NCBI RefSeq assembly: GCF_021556615.1
Contig: NZ_JAKGGD010000004.1
Location: 124,001 to 188,000, forward strand
Direction of reading: 5' to 3'
DNA: 64,000 nt
Source of the DNA: Paracoccus salsus
GTDB lineage: Bacteria; Pseudomonadota; Alphaproteobacteria; Rhodobacterales; Rhodobacteraceae
The notes beneath the pieces are model-generated. The model was not told where the DNA came from. It made no database searches and worked only from the letters and a program-made list of their open reading frames with translations. Below, in pieces: positions 9,520-18,574 of this stretch. Made by a program: the position numbers and the translations under genes. Each line of letters begins with the position of its first letter. Within the stretch, counting starts at the first letter, position 1.

Positions 9520-10232
9520 TGTGCGACCTCCTCCTGGCGCAGGATCGCGGCGACGGCCGGGTCGCCTCGGAACGGCTTCAGGGGGATCCAGAGGTCCTGC
9601 GGCACGGGGCGTCCCGCCGCGATGCGCTCCTCGGCGTAATCCACCAGGATCCGTGCAAGCTCCGGATTGGCGCGTGCCCCAAGCCCGGTGATTGGCGTGA
9701 GGCGGCTGCCTATGAAGAGCGCCTTCAGGATCATGTGGTTCCAGCGGTGCTCGTCGAAATGGTCGCGCGGAAAGGGGTTGCGATGCGCGATGCTCTCGAA
9801 AACGGCCTTGATGTTCGAGCGCAACCCTTCCCCCACTTCGAAATGCAGGCTGTCAGGGTCCGGATAAAGCGGCAGACCACGGTAAAGTGCGATCATCTCC
9901 GCCACGTCCGCGGTGCGGCGCAGATCCTTGAAACGGTCCGCGAAGATGCGGGTCGCCGGTGCGGTCAGAATCGCCAGAACGCGTGCGGCACCATCAACGC
10001 TCCATCCCTCGGGCGACCAGCCGGGGCACGCGGCATCTGCGGCATCGAGATCCTCGGCGCCCAACGCCAAATCGGCCTTGCCCAGGCGCCGCGGTGCCAA
10101 TCCCATGAAGATGAAGAGGTCGCGCTCCTGGGTCGCCGAAGCGATCCTGGCCAGCGACCGGACGATCCAGTCCGCCTCGTCCTCGGCCTGAGCCAGAACC
10201 CAATTCCGAAGCAGATCCGCCGCCTGCGTCAC
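9516..10232 (-). CDS. eboA: EboA domain protein
   Basis: A 238-residue protein with no membrane segment or signal peptide, matching the EboA family in its start (DLLRNWVLAQ), the FIFMGLAPRRLGKADL segment and the NHMILKALFIGS segment near residue 180. It starts with GTG at 10232, eight bases after GGGAGG. It is the first gene of a two-gene minus-strand unit with eboB and is divergent from eboF across about 100 bases. The biochemical function of EboA is not known; assignment rests on family recognition plus the presence of the other five ebo genes beside it. Confidence 0.8.
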   Translation of the reverse strand: MTQAADLLRNWVLAQAEDEADWIVRSLARIASATQERDLFIFMGLAPRRLGKADLALGAEDLDAADAACPGWSPEGWSVDGAARVLAILTAPATRIFADRFKDLRRTADVAEMIALYRGLPLYPDPDSLHFEVGEGLRSNIKAVFESIAHRNPFPRDHFDEHRWNHMILKALFIGSRLTPITGLGARANPELARILVDYAEERIAAGRPVPQDLWIPLKPFRGDPAVAAILRQEEVAQ

Positions 10233-10282
10233 TCGAAACCCTCCCCGAACAACTTCAGTCTAGGGACGCGCCAGAATCATGC

Positions 10283-10298
10283 CAAGGCAAATTCCTTG
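10283..10298. promoter_or_regulatory. Dyad in the eboA/eboF divergent promoter region
   Basis: CAAGG-N6-CCTTG lies in the roughly 100-base space between the divergent eboA and eboF starts. It could be an operator serving both directions, but a 5-bp dyad can arise by chance. No clear -10/-35 pair was seen. Confidence 0.25.
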
Positions 10299-10331
10299 CA
10301 AGGCCAGGCCAATTTTCCGACGCTGCCGGTG

Positions 10332-11717
10332 ATGAACAAGGTTCTCGTGATTCTGGTCGTGGGGTTGAGCCCGCGCCTGCTCGGCTCGAACACGCCGCAG
10401 CTGCAAAAGCTGGCGGCGGGCGGAGGGCTGCGCCCGATGAACACGGTCACGCCCGCGGTGACCTGTGCAGTGCAGTCGACGCTGGTGACCGGCCTGCCGC
10501 CCTCGGGTCATGGCGCCGTGGCGAATGGCTGGTTCTTCCGCGACCTCTCGGAGGTGCTGCTGTGGCGCCAGCCCAACCAGCTTGTCGCGGGGGAAAAGGT
10601 GTGGGACGCGGGACGCGCGCGCGATCCGGAATTCACCTGCGCCAAGATGTTCTGGTGGTACAACATGTACTCGACCGCGGATTGGTCGGCGACGCCGCGC
10701 CCGATGTATCCCGCCGATGGCCGCAAGATCCCCGATCACTATGCTCATCCCCCCGAACTGCACGATGAACTTGATGCCAGGCTCGGGCCGTTTCCGCTGT
10801 TCAGGTTTTGGGGACCTTTGGCCGACATCACCTCGTCGGACTGGATCGCGAAGGCGACGCTGCATGTGATGAAGACGCGTGATCCGACGCTGACGCTCAC
10901 GTACCTGCCGCATCTTGACTACAATCTGCAGCGGCTCGGGCCGGACCTCAACCATCCGCGTCTGCAGCAGGACCTGCGGGAGGTAGACGCGCTATGCGGC
11001 CACTTGATCACCTTTGCAGAGCGGACCGGGCGCCGCGTCGTGGTCGTCTCGGAATACGGGATCACGCCGGCGCGGGACGCGGTGCATATCAACCGCGCAT
11101 TGCGGGAAGCCGGTCTCATCGCCGTGCGACGCGAGGAGCATGGCCGCGAGATCCTTGACGCCGGTGCGTCCCGGGCCTTCGCCATGGCCGACCACCAGAT
11201 TGCGCATGTCTATGTGAAGGACCCGGCGCAGGTTGCAGAGGTTCGGGCCCTCATAGAAGCGCTCGACGGGGTCGAGGCCGTTTGGGGCGAAGGCGGCAAG
11301 CGCGCCAACGGCCTCGACCATCCCCGCTCCGGGGAACTGATCGCGGTGGCAAGGCCCGACCGGTGGTTCAGCTATTACTACTGGCTTGATGACGCCAAGG
11401 CGCCGGACTTCGCGCGCACGGTCGATATCCATCGGAAGCCGGGCTACGATCCGCTGGAACTGTTCCTCGATCCGGACATGCCCTTCGCCAAGCTGCGAAC
11501 TGCCTGGAAGCTGGCCAAGCGCAGGCTGGGCCAGCGGCAGTTGCTCGACGTGATCTCGCTCAGGGACACGGGCTTGGTGAAAGGCACTCATGGGCGCGTG
11601 ACGGATGACCCCGACGACGGGCCGCTGGTCATTTCATCCGCTCCGGGACTTCTGCGCGAGGGGCCCGTTGAAGCCACGGCCTTCAAGCAACTGGTGCTCG
11701 ATCACATCTTCGACTGA
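10332..11717 (+). CDS. eboF: EboF, alkaline phosphatase superfamily (nucleotide pyrophosphatase/phosphodiesterase-like)
   Basis: From ATG 10332 the protein has 461 residues beginning MNKVLVILVVGLSPRLLG. The frame stays open upstream to 9519 through DNA that encodes eboA on the other strand; that part is not credible. Family features are the N-terminal VVGLSPRLLG metal-site strand, the nucleophile region TPAVTCAVQSTLVTGLPPSGHGAVANGW, YLPHLDYNLQRLGP, and VVVSEYGITPA with DHQIAHV late in the protein. It is the only plus-strand ebo gene here, and its TGA abuts the eboC stop on the other strand. The natural phosphoester substrate is unknown. Confidence 0.85.
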   Translation: MNKVLVILVVGLSPRLLGSNTPQLQKLAAGGGLRPMNTVTPAVTCAVQSTLVTGLPPSGHGAVANGWFFRDLSEVLLWRQPNQLVAGEKVWDAGRARDPEFTCAKMFWWYNMYSTADWSATPRPMYPADGRKIPDHYAHPPELHDELDARLGPFPLFRFWGPLADITSSDWIAKATLHVMKTRDPTLTLTYLPHLDYNLQRLGPDLNHPRLQQDLREVDALCGHLITFAERTGRRVVVVSEYGITPARDAVHINRALREAGLIAVRREEHGREILDAGASRAFAMADHQIAHVYVKDPAQVAEVRALIEALDGVEAVWGEGGKRANGLDHPRSGELIAVARPDRWFSYYYWLDDAKAPDFARTVDIHRKPGYDPLELFLDPDMPFAKLRTAWKLAKRRLGQRQLLDVISLRDTGLVKGTHGRVTDDPDDGPLVISSAPGLLREGPVEATAFKQLVLDHIFD

Positions 11718-12554
11718 TCAGGTTCCCGAGACAATCCGCTGCAAGGCCAGCGTAAGCACAAACCCGGCCAGCCCGAGCAGCGCAAGCAGCGCGTGACCCG
11801 CGCCGGCGATCAGCACCGCGTCGTAAAGCGCGATGCCGGCTATGAGCGTGACCACAGCCTTCGGCACATCCCCTGAACCACGCCTGAGCAGCCGATACAG
11901 CGCGAACGAAACCAACAGGATCAGCCCGGTCCACAGCGCGAGTGCCATGAGCGCGTCGCCGGTCCACCAAAGCGCGTAGAGGAGCGGAGTGATGAGCACG
12001 AGCAACGGCCAGGCATTGTCGAGCCGATCATGGGCCTCTTGCCTGGCGGCGTAGGTCAGTCCGGCCGTATAGGCCATGAGCCCCAGCGCCCCGCAGAGAA
12101 CAGCGCCGGTGATCTGCCCCAAGGACAAGGCGGCCAGGAGATAGCTGAAGAACCGCGCGCCCCCCATGATGACGGGGCTGAGAATCGTGCGTTTGTGCAG
12201 CCAGTCGTAGAGCAGGATCACACTCGCCAGACAGAGCCCGGCAAGCCCCGCATGTGCGCCATTGAGGAACGAAAGCACGATGCCCAGGAACAACAATCCG
12301 AAGCCGCCGCGAAACACGGCCGCCCGTGAGATTTCGCGATTGGGGATGGGGCGGTTCGCGCGCTCCTGCGCGTCAATCTCGGCATCGAATGCATCGTTGA
12401 GCCACATGCCCCCGACATAGAAGGCCGTCAGCGCGAGAGCTGACAGCACCACAGAGCCGGTCGCGGGATTTCCTGCCAGCACAGCGCCCGCAAGTGCGTT
12501 CGTCCACACCGTCGGCAGGTTCGAGACCCGCCCGAGCGTCAGCCAGACCTTCAT
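11718..12554 (-). CDS. eboC: EboC, UbiA-like prenyltransferase family membrane protein
   Basis: About 278 residues and largely hydrophobic, with seven to nine likely membrane helices. The UbiA-type first aspartate motif appears as MWLNDAFDAEIDAQERANRPIP, and LILLYDWLHKR resembles the second. Start choice: ATG at 12554 overlaps the eboE TGA (ATGA); an ATG six bases earlier (12560) is equally possible. The upstream extension of the frame to 12788 lies inside eboE and looks non-coding. EboC is thought to modify or anchor a lipid-linked intermediate in the ebo pathway; this is not proven. Confidence 0.85.
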   Translation of the reverse strand: MKVWLTLGRVSNLPTVWTNALAGAVLAGNPATGSVVLSALALTAFYVGGMWLNDAFDAEIDAQERANRPIPNREISRAAVFRGGFGLLFLGIVLSFLNGAHAGLAGLCLASVILLYDWLHKRTILSPVIMGGARFFSYLLAALSLGQITGAVLCGALGLMAYTAGLTYAARQEAHDRLDNAWPLLVLITPLLYALWWTGDALMALALWTGLILLVSFALYRLLRRGSGDVPKAVVTLIAGIALYDAVLIAGAGHALLALLGLAGFVLTLALQRIVSGT

Positions 12555-13744
12555 GTGCATCTTGTGAGTTCGCCCAGGACCCACGCGAACTCCCGCGCGA
12601 TATCCTCGGCTACCGTTGCGCCGCGCAGGGTTTCGGGCAGCAGATCCCAGGTGTAGGTCTCGATCTCGAGATGCGGCGAGATCGGGTCCTGCCGGTGCAG
12701 TGCCAGGATCGATGCCAGGAAATCGCGGGTCGAGGAGAAGGCGCCAAGCTCTCGAATGAACACGGGCACGTGGAAATGCACGCGCCATTCCTCGCCATCG
12801 GCCGATGCACCGAGCGCGAGCGCGTCGGGCAGATCGACCTCGCTCTTCAGGCCTTCGCGCGTCCGGCGCATCACCTGGTGCAAATAGGTGGGTTCGGCAT
12901 AGGCGGCGAGCGCGTCGCGCGTCGCAGCGCTGATCTGCGGGATCAGAAGCGCCGCACTGAGTTGCAGCTTGTGGATCGGGATACCCGCATCGCGCAAGGC
13001 CGCAATGCTTCCTGCCGGATCCTCGTACTCCACCGCCGCGTGGCAGACATCATAGCAAAGCCCGAGATGTCGGGGCAGGGCCGCGGCGACGTCTTCCAGG
13101 GGAAGTTCGGTCAGCCCGGCAACTCGCGCCGCGGCTGCGGGACTGAAAAGATGATCGATGAAAAAGGCCACACTCTCGTCGATGGTCTCCAGCAAGCAGG
13201 CTGGTTCCGGTTCGATTGCAAGAGCAACGGTCACCCCCGTGCGCGCCTCGAGCGCGGCCAAATGCGCCACGGATCGCAGGATGTTGTCCGCGATCAGCGC
13301 CTCCGCGCCAACCGCCAGGGGCTTGAAGGTCCCCGGCACCGTGCTGAGACTGACCGTCTCGCCCTCGGGCGCCAGATGCGTCATCAGATCGGCCAGCGCA
13401 TTCGTGTAGCGCACGCGGTCCTCGCTGCGCCAGTCCGGCTGGTAGACCTCTTCCTTCACGCGGGTGCCGTGAAAGCGGCCATAGGGAAAGCCGTTCACGG
13501 TGACGGCGCGGAAGTCGTGCTTATCGAGCGCGGCCTTGAGAGCCGCGCGTTTGGCTGGATCCGCCAACTCGTCCAGGGCCTCACCCGAAAACCGCAGCCC
13601 GACAGCGAAGGCGTCGCCCGGGGACACACGGGCCTTCACCTGTGCTGCAGGGCCGGTCAGCGCAGCCATCACCTCCGCATGGGTTTGCGTGGCATGGATG
13701 TTGAGGCAATAGGTCAGATGGCCCAGCCTATCGGGCAGCTTCAT
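12551..13744 (-). CDS. eboE: EboE, xylose isomerase-like TIM-barrel protein (metabolite traffic)
   Basis: A 397-residue protein of the EboE family, with GHLTYCLNIHATQTHAEVM at the start, VTVNGFPYGRFHG near residue 85, EPEPACLLET (about 200), CYDVCHAAVEYE (about 240) and the ETYTWDLLPE ending. The repeated acidic and histidine motifs on predicted beta strands fit an AP-endonuclease/xylose isomerase barrel with a metal site. It overlaps eboD and eboC by four bases on either side, so eboD-E-C form one tightly coupled unit. Its substrate is unknown. Confidence 0.85.
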   Translation of the reverse strand: MKLPDRLGHLTYCLNIHATQTHAEVMAALTGPAAQVKARVSPGDAFAVGLRFSGEALDELADPAKRAALKAALDKHDFRAVTVNGFPYGRFHGTRVKEEVYQPDWRSEDRVRYTNALADLMTHLAPEGETVSLSTVPGTFKPLAVGAEALIADNILRSVAHLAALEARTGVTVALAIEPEPACLLETIDESVAFFIDHLFSPAAAARVAGLTELPLEDVAAALPRHLGLCYDVCHAAVEYEDPAGSIAALRDAGIPIHKLQLSAALLIPQISAATRDALAAYAEPTYLHQVMRRTREGLKSEVDLPDALALGASADGEEWRVHFHVPVFIRELGAFSSTRDFLASILALHRQDPISPHLEIETYTWDLLPETLRGATVAEDIAREFAWVLGELTRCT

Positions 13745-15606
13745 GACCGCGGTCTCCGGTTCTCGAGCCAGTCGATGGCGTCGTGCACCAGCGTCGGGTC
13801 CATCGCGTGCACCTCCACACCGGTTCCGATCCTCTCGAGCAAGGTCACGCTGAGCGCTCCGCCGAGATGCTCTTGAAACTCGCGCAGACCTTTCAGCACC
13901 AGAAGCTCCCCCTCCGCACCGCGCTGCGTCAGGGCGTCGTGCCAGGTCGGCAAGCCAATCCGGTCCAGAAGCGCGACAATTCGGTCATCCTCCCCCGCCG
14001 CAAGACGACCCGAGAGGACGGAGTATCGGGAATCGAGGGCGATCCCGATGGCCACCGCCTCACCATGCCGGATCCGATGGTTGGTCATGGCTTCGAGCTT
14101 GTGCGCAGACCAATGTCCGAAATCCAGGGGCCGGGCCGAGCCGGTCTCGAACGGATCTCCGCCCCTGGTGATCTGGCGGATGTGCAGGGCGGCGGAGCGG
14201 CGCACCATGTGTTCTTCCGCCTCTGGCTCGAACCGGGCAAGCGCGACGGCATTGCCCTCTAGCCAGTCGAAGAAGGCCGCATCGCGGACAAGCGCGACCT
14301 TCACGGCCTCGGCAATGCCTGCGATGCGCTCCCGCCGGGGCAGCGCGTTGAGGAAGTCGAAATCGTTCAGCACCGCGTGAGGCGGCGCGAAGGTGCCCAC
14401 GTAGTTCTTTATGCCCTCGAAATTGACCGCGTTCTTGACTCCGACACCACTGTCATTCTGGCTGAGCACCGTTGTCGGCACGCGGATATGCCGAAGACCG
14501 CGGTGGGCGGTGGCGGCGGCAAAGCCGACCGCGTCGAGCACCGCGCCTCCCCCGATTGCGATGACATGGGCGTGCCGGTCTACACCGTTGCGCAGGAACA
14601 TGCGGTAGATGTCGGGGATGACCGTCAAGCCGTCCTTGATCGCCTCGCCGCCGGGGACGTGCCGCGGCGTTTCGAGAAGCGCGATCCGGTCCGAATGCGC
14701 GGCGAAATAGGCTGACAGGCGTTTCTCAAGCTTGGGGTCTGCACGCGCTACGCCATCATCGACCAGGACCATGCACCTGGCCTTGTCCGCGCCGTGCCCG
14801 GCCAGAGCGTCCACCAGGGCGGGATTGGCCGGATCGAACAGCCCTCGCGTGAAAACCACCGGGAAGCTGTAGCGAACGGCGAATTGGCTGGTCTGCGTTT
14901 CTGCCCGGCTCTGGGGCTTCGCGCGCGCCGTGCCAAGGAAAATGCCGGTCCAGGGAAAGGTGGCGCGCATTCCAGCATAGGCCAGGGCCGGGATGCCAAC
15001 CGCCCCCGCGAAGGCCAGCAGGAAGGAGTTGGCGGACAACGCATAGGCGCCGACACCCGCATAGGCCGCCGCGATCCCGAGATTGGCCAGGCTCGTCAGC
15101 AGAATGAAACGTCCGAGCGGGTAGCGCGCCGCGCCCGCCGCCAGGGTCGAGGCCTCCGCCAGCACCGGTGCCGCGCGCATGACGACAAGGGCCGACCCGC
15201 CCACGCGCAACGCCAGGTTCTCGGCGCGCGCCAGCTCTGCCTCGCCCATCAGCCTGCGGATCAACGCCGTGCCGCCCGTCGCCCCGATCCAGTAGCCGAA
15301 AAGGCATCCAAGGGTCATTCCAAGCCAGCACACCAACGTCCCCAGCGCGAAACCCAGCACCGCCCCCCCCGCCGCGTTCACGAGGCTCGAGGGGACGGGC
15401 AGGATCACGTCGAAGGCCAACGCGCCACCAATCACTGCGGTCATCGCGGCGGGACCCGGCGGCTCGGCCAGAAGCCGCAAGGCAAGGCGTTCGATAGGCT
15501 CTTCGAAGACAAGGAAGGGAATGATCAGCGCGATGAGAAGCGCGACAAGGATCAGCGCCCAGCGCAGCGCCGGGCCCGCAGGCCCGGAAGCGGCCGGTGT
15601 CCTCAC
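13741..15606 (-). CDS. eboD: EboD (3-dehydroquinate synthase-like) fused to an N-terminal VTT/DedA-like membrane domain
   Basis: About 621 residues from a GTG at 15606, preceded by a G-rich stretch and beginning 34 bases after the previous stop; an open frame continues to 15783 but overlaps the upstream gene. Residues about 15-225 form a membrane domain with ILPVPSSLVNAAGGAVLGFALG and FGYWIGATGG, the re-entrant loop style of VTT (TVP38/DedA) proteins. Residues about 245-615 are EboD: VIAIGGGAVLDAVGFAAATAHRG, VPTTVLSQNDSGVGVKN and DFGHWSAHKLE hold the NAD and metal-site residues of dehydroquinate synthase folds. The fusion would put the cyclase-like domain at the membrane, fitting a transport role. 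Confidence 0.8.
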   Translation of the reverse strand: MRTPAASGPAGPALRWALILVALLIALIIPFLVFEEPIERLALRLLAEPPGPAAMTAVIGGALAFDVILPVPSSLVNAAGGAVLGFALGTLVCWLGMTLGCLFGYWIGATGGTALIRRLMGEAELARAENLALRVGGSALVVMRAAPVLAEASTLAAGAARYPLGRFILLTSLANLGIAAAYAGVGAYALSANSFLLAFAGAVGIPALAYAGMRATFPWTGIFLGTARAKPQSRAETQTSQFAVRYSFPVVFTRGLFDPANPALVDALAGHGADKARCMVLVDDGVARADPKLEKRLSAYFAAHSDRIALLETPRHVPGGEAIKDGLTVIPDIYRMFLRNGVDRHAHVIAIGGGAVLDAVGFAAATAHRGLRHIRVPTTVLSQNDSGVGVKNAVNFEGIKNYVGTFAPPHAVLNDFDFLNALPRRERIAGIAEAVKVALVRDAAFFDWLEGNAVALARFEPEAEEHMVRRSAALHIRQITRGGDPFETGSARPLDFGHWSAHKLEAMTNHRIRHGEAVAIGIALDSRYSVLSGRLAAGEDDRIVALLDRIGLPTWHDALTQRGAEGELLVLKGLREFQEHLGGALSVTLLERIGTGVEVHAMDPTLVHDAIDWLENRRPRS

Positions 15607-15640
15607 CTGGGACCCCCCGCGCGGCGACGCCGGCTGCGGG

Positions 15641-17491
15641 TCATGTGCTGCGCATTGCGCGGCTGAGCGCGTGGTAATTCGGCTCTGGCGCGGCATCCTT
15701 TTCGGCCTCGCCCGCCGCCGCCATTCCGGCGGCTCCGTCGAGGAAATTATAAAGCAGCCTGCGCTGGCCCTGGGTGAGGTCACGCGTGACAGGCATAAAG
15801 CGGAAATCCTCGAAATTCGCGGGATCCGTCAGCTTCTTGATCAACGGCCCGTAAGAGCGGACCTGCGCTTCGTCGCCCAGCCGCAGCCAGTTGTCCATGC
15901 AGGGCGCCATGGCCTCCCAGTTCGACAGCACGTGGTCGTGCACGTTCTGCCAGGTGGGCGGCAGCGCGGCGATGTCGTCATCGGCGGGCAGCACGCGCAG
16001 GTACATGTAGGTCGAGCGCAGGACATTGAAGCTGTTGACCGTGACCGGCAGGGTCGGGTCCGGTCCCGGTTGCAGCACCAACCCCGTGACATTGCCGGCG
16101 CTGGCGGAGAGGGGAAACGTGACCTGACCGCTGCTGTCGGTTTTCAGGCTGAGCGCGGTGGGCTGAGAGGCGCCAAGTTCGGACAGCGTGACGTCGATGC
16201 CCGCCCCCGCAGGCACGCCACGCTCGTAGACCTGGACGGTGGCCTCTCCCGGACTGCCTTCGTCCAGATAGCAATTCGGCTTGTCGGAAATCGCGCGGAG
16301 TGGCGCTTCTTCGAGGTAGGTCTTGCCTCCTGCCGATACGCTCAGGTTCATGCCCGCGAGGGATTTGGCGACACCGGGAGCAAGGGGAATATCGACGATG
16401 CCGGACGTCGCCTCAAAGGCCGCCTGATCGTACCGGCTGTAGGGAATTGTCGCGATCTCGGTGATCGCAACGGCCGGAGCGGGATCGGCGGCGATGAGTT
16501 TCAGATCGCCAAGATCGACCTTTTCCGCATCACGATTCCGGGCCGGGATGCAATTCGACAGATCGAGGGTGATGCGGTCGTCCGCCACCCGCGCGAAGGC
16601 CGTGCCGCAGACCGCCGGATGTTTGGCGGGCATGCCTTGGGTGATCGGCTGAGCGGTGGTCAGAAGCGCACGGTCGCCCGGTTCGTGCACGGCGTCGCAG
16701 CGACGCCACAGCCCGAGTGTGCCGACCAGCTTGCTGCGCGCGGGGTTGGGCTGAAAGCCGCCCGCGTTCAGCTTGGCCTGAAGGGCGGCCCCGGCGGCTT
16801 GCATCGCCGGAGAGCCGTTGGAGAGGGTCGGATCGTCGTAATAGACCGTGCGATAGGTGCAGAAGCGGACCATCACGCCCAGCACGTCATCCTCGGCCAT
16901 CAGCGTATCGAGTGCGGCGAGCGCAGGGGAATCAAAGCTGTCGATCCGCAGCCCTTCGTTCTTGGGAAAGCAGGTCTGCCACAGGACCGAGGCAATGCCC
17001 GCGATCATCGAATTGTTGGGGTTGGCCTGAAAATTGATGTAGCGGTCGGTGAAATGCTGCTTGCGCTTGCCGAAAACCTGACAGCCGCCGCCGATCCCGA
17101 AGCTGATGTCATCGAAGAAAAGCTGCGATGAAAAGGCGCCATAGGGTTCGGCATCCACCAGCATGCCGACGAAATCCACCGGGGCGCTGACGAACGGGTC
17201 GCGGGTGTCCAGCCCGCTTCCGGTATCCACGCCGGTAATGCTGGTGTTGAAGAAGGGCGAGCGGTAGGAGCCGTGAGGGTTCCAGTTGCCGACCGAGACG
17301 ACCTCGTCGATCGCGGCCTTGCGGAAAGCGGCGACCGTGCCGCCATCCACCGCCGTTGTATTCAAGATCGCCTCGCTGGCTTTTTCGTCGTAGGCGGCGG
17401 GGGCGCTGTTTTTTGGGTAGTTGTTGGTCGTGACCGGATCCCAGGCGATATCGCCTTTGAAGTAGATGCGGGGGATTTCCAGAACGCTCAT
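15641..17491 (-). CDS. VioB N-terminal-half-like protein (paralogue B)
   Basis: 616 residues from ATG 17491, which follows GGGAGGACAACAGC and overlaps the ferritin-like gene stop (ATGA). It opens MSVLEIPRIYFKG, very like the N-terminus I recall for VioB (MSILDFPRIHFRG), and near the end carries YLRVLPADD and FMPVTRDLTQGQRRLLYNFL, matching VioB's RVLPDD and YMPSTRELS...LFLKYL segments. No signal peptide or membrane helix. VioB couples two imines of aromatic pyruvates in violacein synthesis; whether this protein does similar chemistry is unknown. It is the last gene of its operon before eboD. Confidence 0.7.
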   Translation of the reverse strand: MSVLEIPRIYFKGDIAWDPVTTNNYPKNSAPAAYDEKASEAILNTTAVDGGTVAAFRKAAIDEVVSVGNWNPHGSYRSPFFNTSITGVDTGSGLDTRDPFVSAPVDFVGMLVDAEPYGAFSSQLFFDDISFGIGGGCQVFGKRKQHFTDRYINFQANPNNSMIAGIASVLWQTCFPKNEGLRIDSFDSPALAALDTLMAEDDVLGVMVRFCTYRTVYYDDPTLSNGSPAMQAAGAALQAKLNAGGFQPNPARSKLVGTLGLWRRCDAVHEPGDRALLTTAQPITQGMPAKHPAVCGTAFARVADDRITLDLSNCIPARNRDAEKVDLGDLKLIAADPAPAVAITEIATIPYSRYDQAAFEATSGIVDIPLAPGVAKSLAGMNLSVSAGGKTYLEEAPLRAISDKPNCYLDEGSPGEATVQVYERGVPAGAGIDVTLSELGASQPTALSLKTDSSGQVTFPLSASAGNVTGLVLQPGPDPTLPVTVNSFNVLRSTYMYLRVLPADDDIAALPPTWQNVHDHVLSNWEAMAPCMDNWLRLGDEAQVRSYGPLIKKLTDPANFEDFRFMPVTRDLTQGQRRLLYNFLDGAAGMAAAGEAEKDAAPEPNYHALSRAMRST

Positions 17492-18528
17492 TGCTGTTGT
17501 CCTCCCGATGACGCCGCTGGGGCGCTGAGATTGATGAAGGCCGGACCGGCCACCGATTTTCCGTCCGCGAGAGGCGTCTCGAGCGCGACCCTGGCCGCGA
17601 CCCTCAGATCGAACATCTGCCGCACGGCAAGGCCCATGCCGCCTTCGCCGCCGTTGAAGGCCTCGGCCAGCATGTAGATCATGCCGGTATAGGCCCCGTT
17701 GCAGGCCAGCTGCGCCTTCTGGGCCGCTTCTGGTTCTTTCGAGAAATCGTGCAGCTGTGGGTCGGGGATCGCGGGATAGACATTGTCCCAATCCACGCCG
17801 AGCGAGGGCCCCCAGGCATAGCCAGCCTCGCTGCTGTCTTTCACAAGTAGCTGATTTCTTGATATTTCCCAGAATCGATAGTAATGTGCCAGATCATCGC
17901 GGAAATCGAGCGGGCTGCCCTTGCCGTCCGGGGTGACCGGGGTGCCTTCGCCTTCCGAGACAATCTGGTCGATGGCCTTGTGCGCGTCTTCATAGTTGTT
18001 GACGGCAAAGATCTGGCCCTGAAGGAACTGCGCGTCATCGACCTGGTTGCGGTTGGCCGTCCAGGCGCTGGCGGGCAGTGCCTTCAGCTCCTTGTCGAGA
18101 CGTTCGTAGAATTCGCCGATGGTCACGCCGGTGTCTTCGGGCGCCATTGCCATCGCCTTGGGGGTGATCGGCTCGGAGGGCTCCTCGATGGCCATCCCCT
18201 GTTGCATCGCCGCTTCCGAGAGCGGCAGAAGATGCACCGTCAGCCCGGCATCGACATCGCCAGGCAGCGGCCCGGGATATTTCGGGGCGTTGATTGCAGG
18301 CTTGCCGCCGATCGCGTTCATGATGTTGCACGCCAGGCACATATGGGTCATCTCTTCCATGATGACCTCGTGCAGCCGCTCGAAGGCGGGGACATTGGTG
18401 TCGGGCCTGATCGAGAACAGCGCGTAGAGATACGGCGGCAGCGTTGAAAACTCAAGGTCGATGGCCGTCTGCACAAGCGCTTGCATATCTCCGATATCAT
18501 TCGGAGATGTCCATTTAAGCCTGATCAT
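17488..18528 (-). CDS. Ferritin-like protein (VioB C-terminal-half / iminophenyl-pyruvate dimer synthase domain type)
   Basis: 346 residues. The first helix, ALVQTAIDLEFSTLPPYLYALFSI, and LHEVIMEEMTHMCLACNIMNAIGG (residues about 52-75) give the ExxH-type metal ligands of the ferritin-like domain found at the C-terminus of VioB. Further features are GEFYERLDKELK, HDFSKEPEAAQK, and an ending rich in alanine, serine and glutamine. In VioB this domain is fused behind the domain seen in the gene next door; here they are separate, overlapping genes. GGGGGAAGC precedes the ATG. Probably a metal-dependent cytosolic oxidase or dimerase; substrate unknown. Confidence 0.75.
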   Translation of the reverse strand: MIRLKWTSPNDIGDMQALVQTAIDLEFSTLPPYLYALFSIRPDTNVPAFERLHEVIMEEMTHMCLACNIMNAIGGKPAINAPKYPGPLPGDVDAGLTVHLLPLSEAAMQQGMAIEEPSEPITPKAMAMAPEDTGVTIGEFYERLDKELKALPASAWTANRNQVDDAQFLQGQIFAVNNYEDAHKAIDQIVSEGEGTPVTPDGKGSPLDFRDDLAHYYRFWEISRNQLLVKDSSEAGYAWGPSLGVDWDNVYPAIPDPQLHDFSKEPEAAQKAQLACNGAYTGMIYMLAEAFNGGEGGMGLAVRQMFDLRVAARVALETPLADGKSVAGPAFINLSAPAASSGGQQQ

Positions 18529-18574
18529 GCTTCCCCCTGCGATGTGGTGTTCGGGCGCCGGATGCGGGTCGGGC

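Noticed and set aside
9519..10331. An upstream extension of the eboF frame
   Set aside because: It is antisense to eboA; the residues are unlike EboF, and ATG 10332 gives the expected N-terminus.
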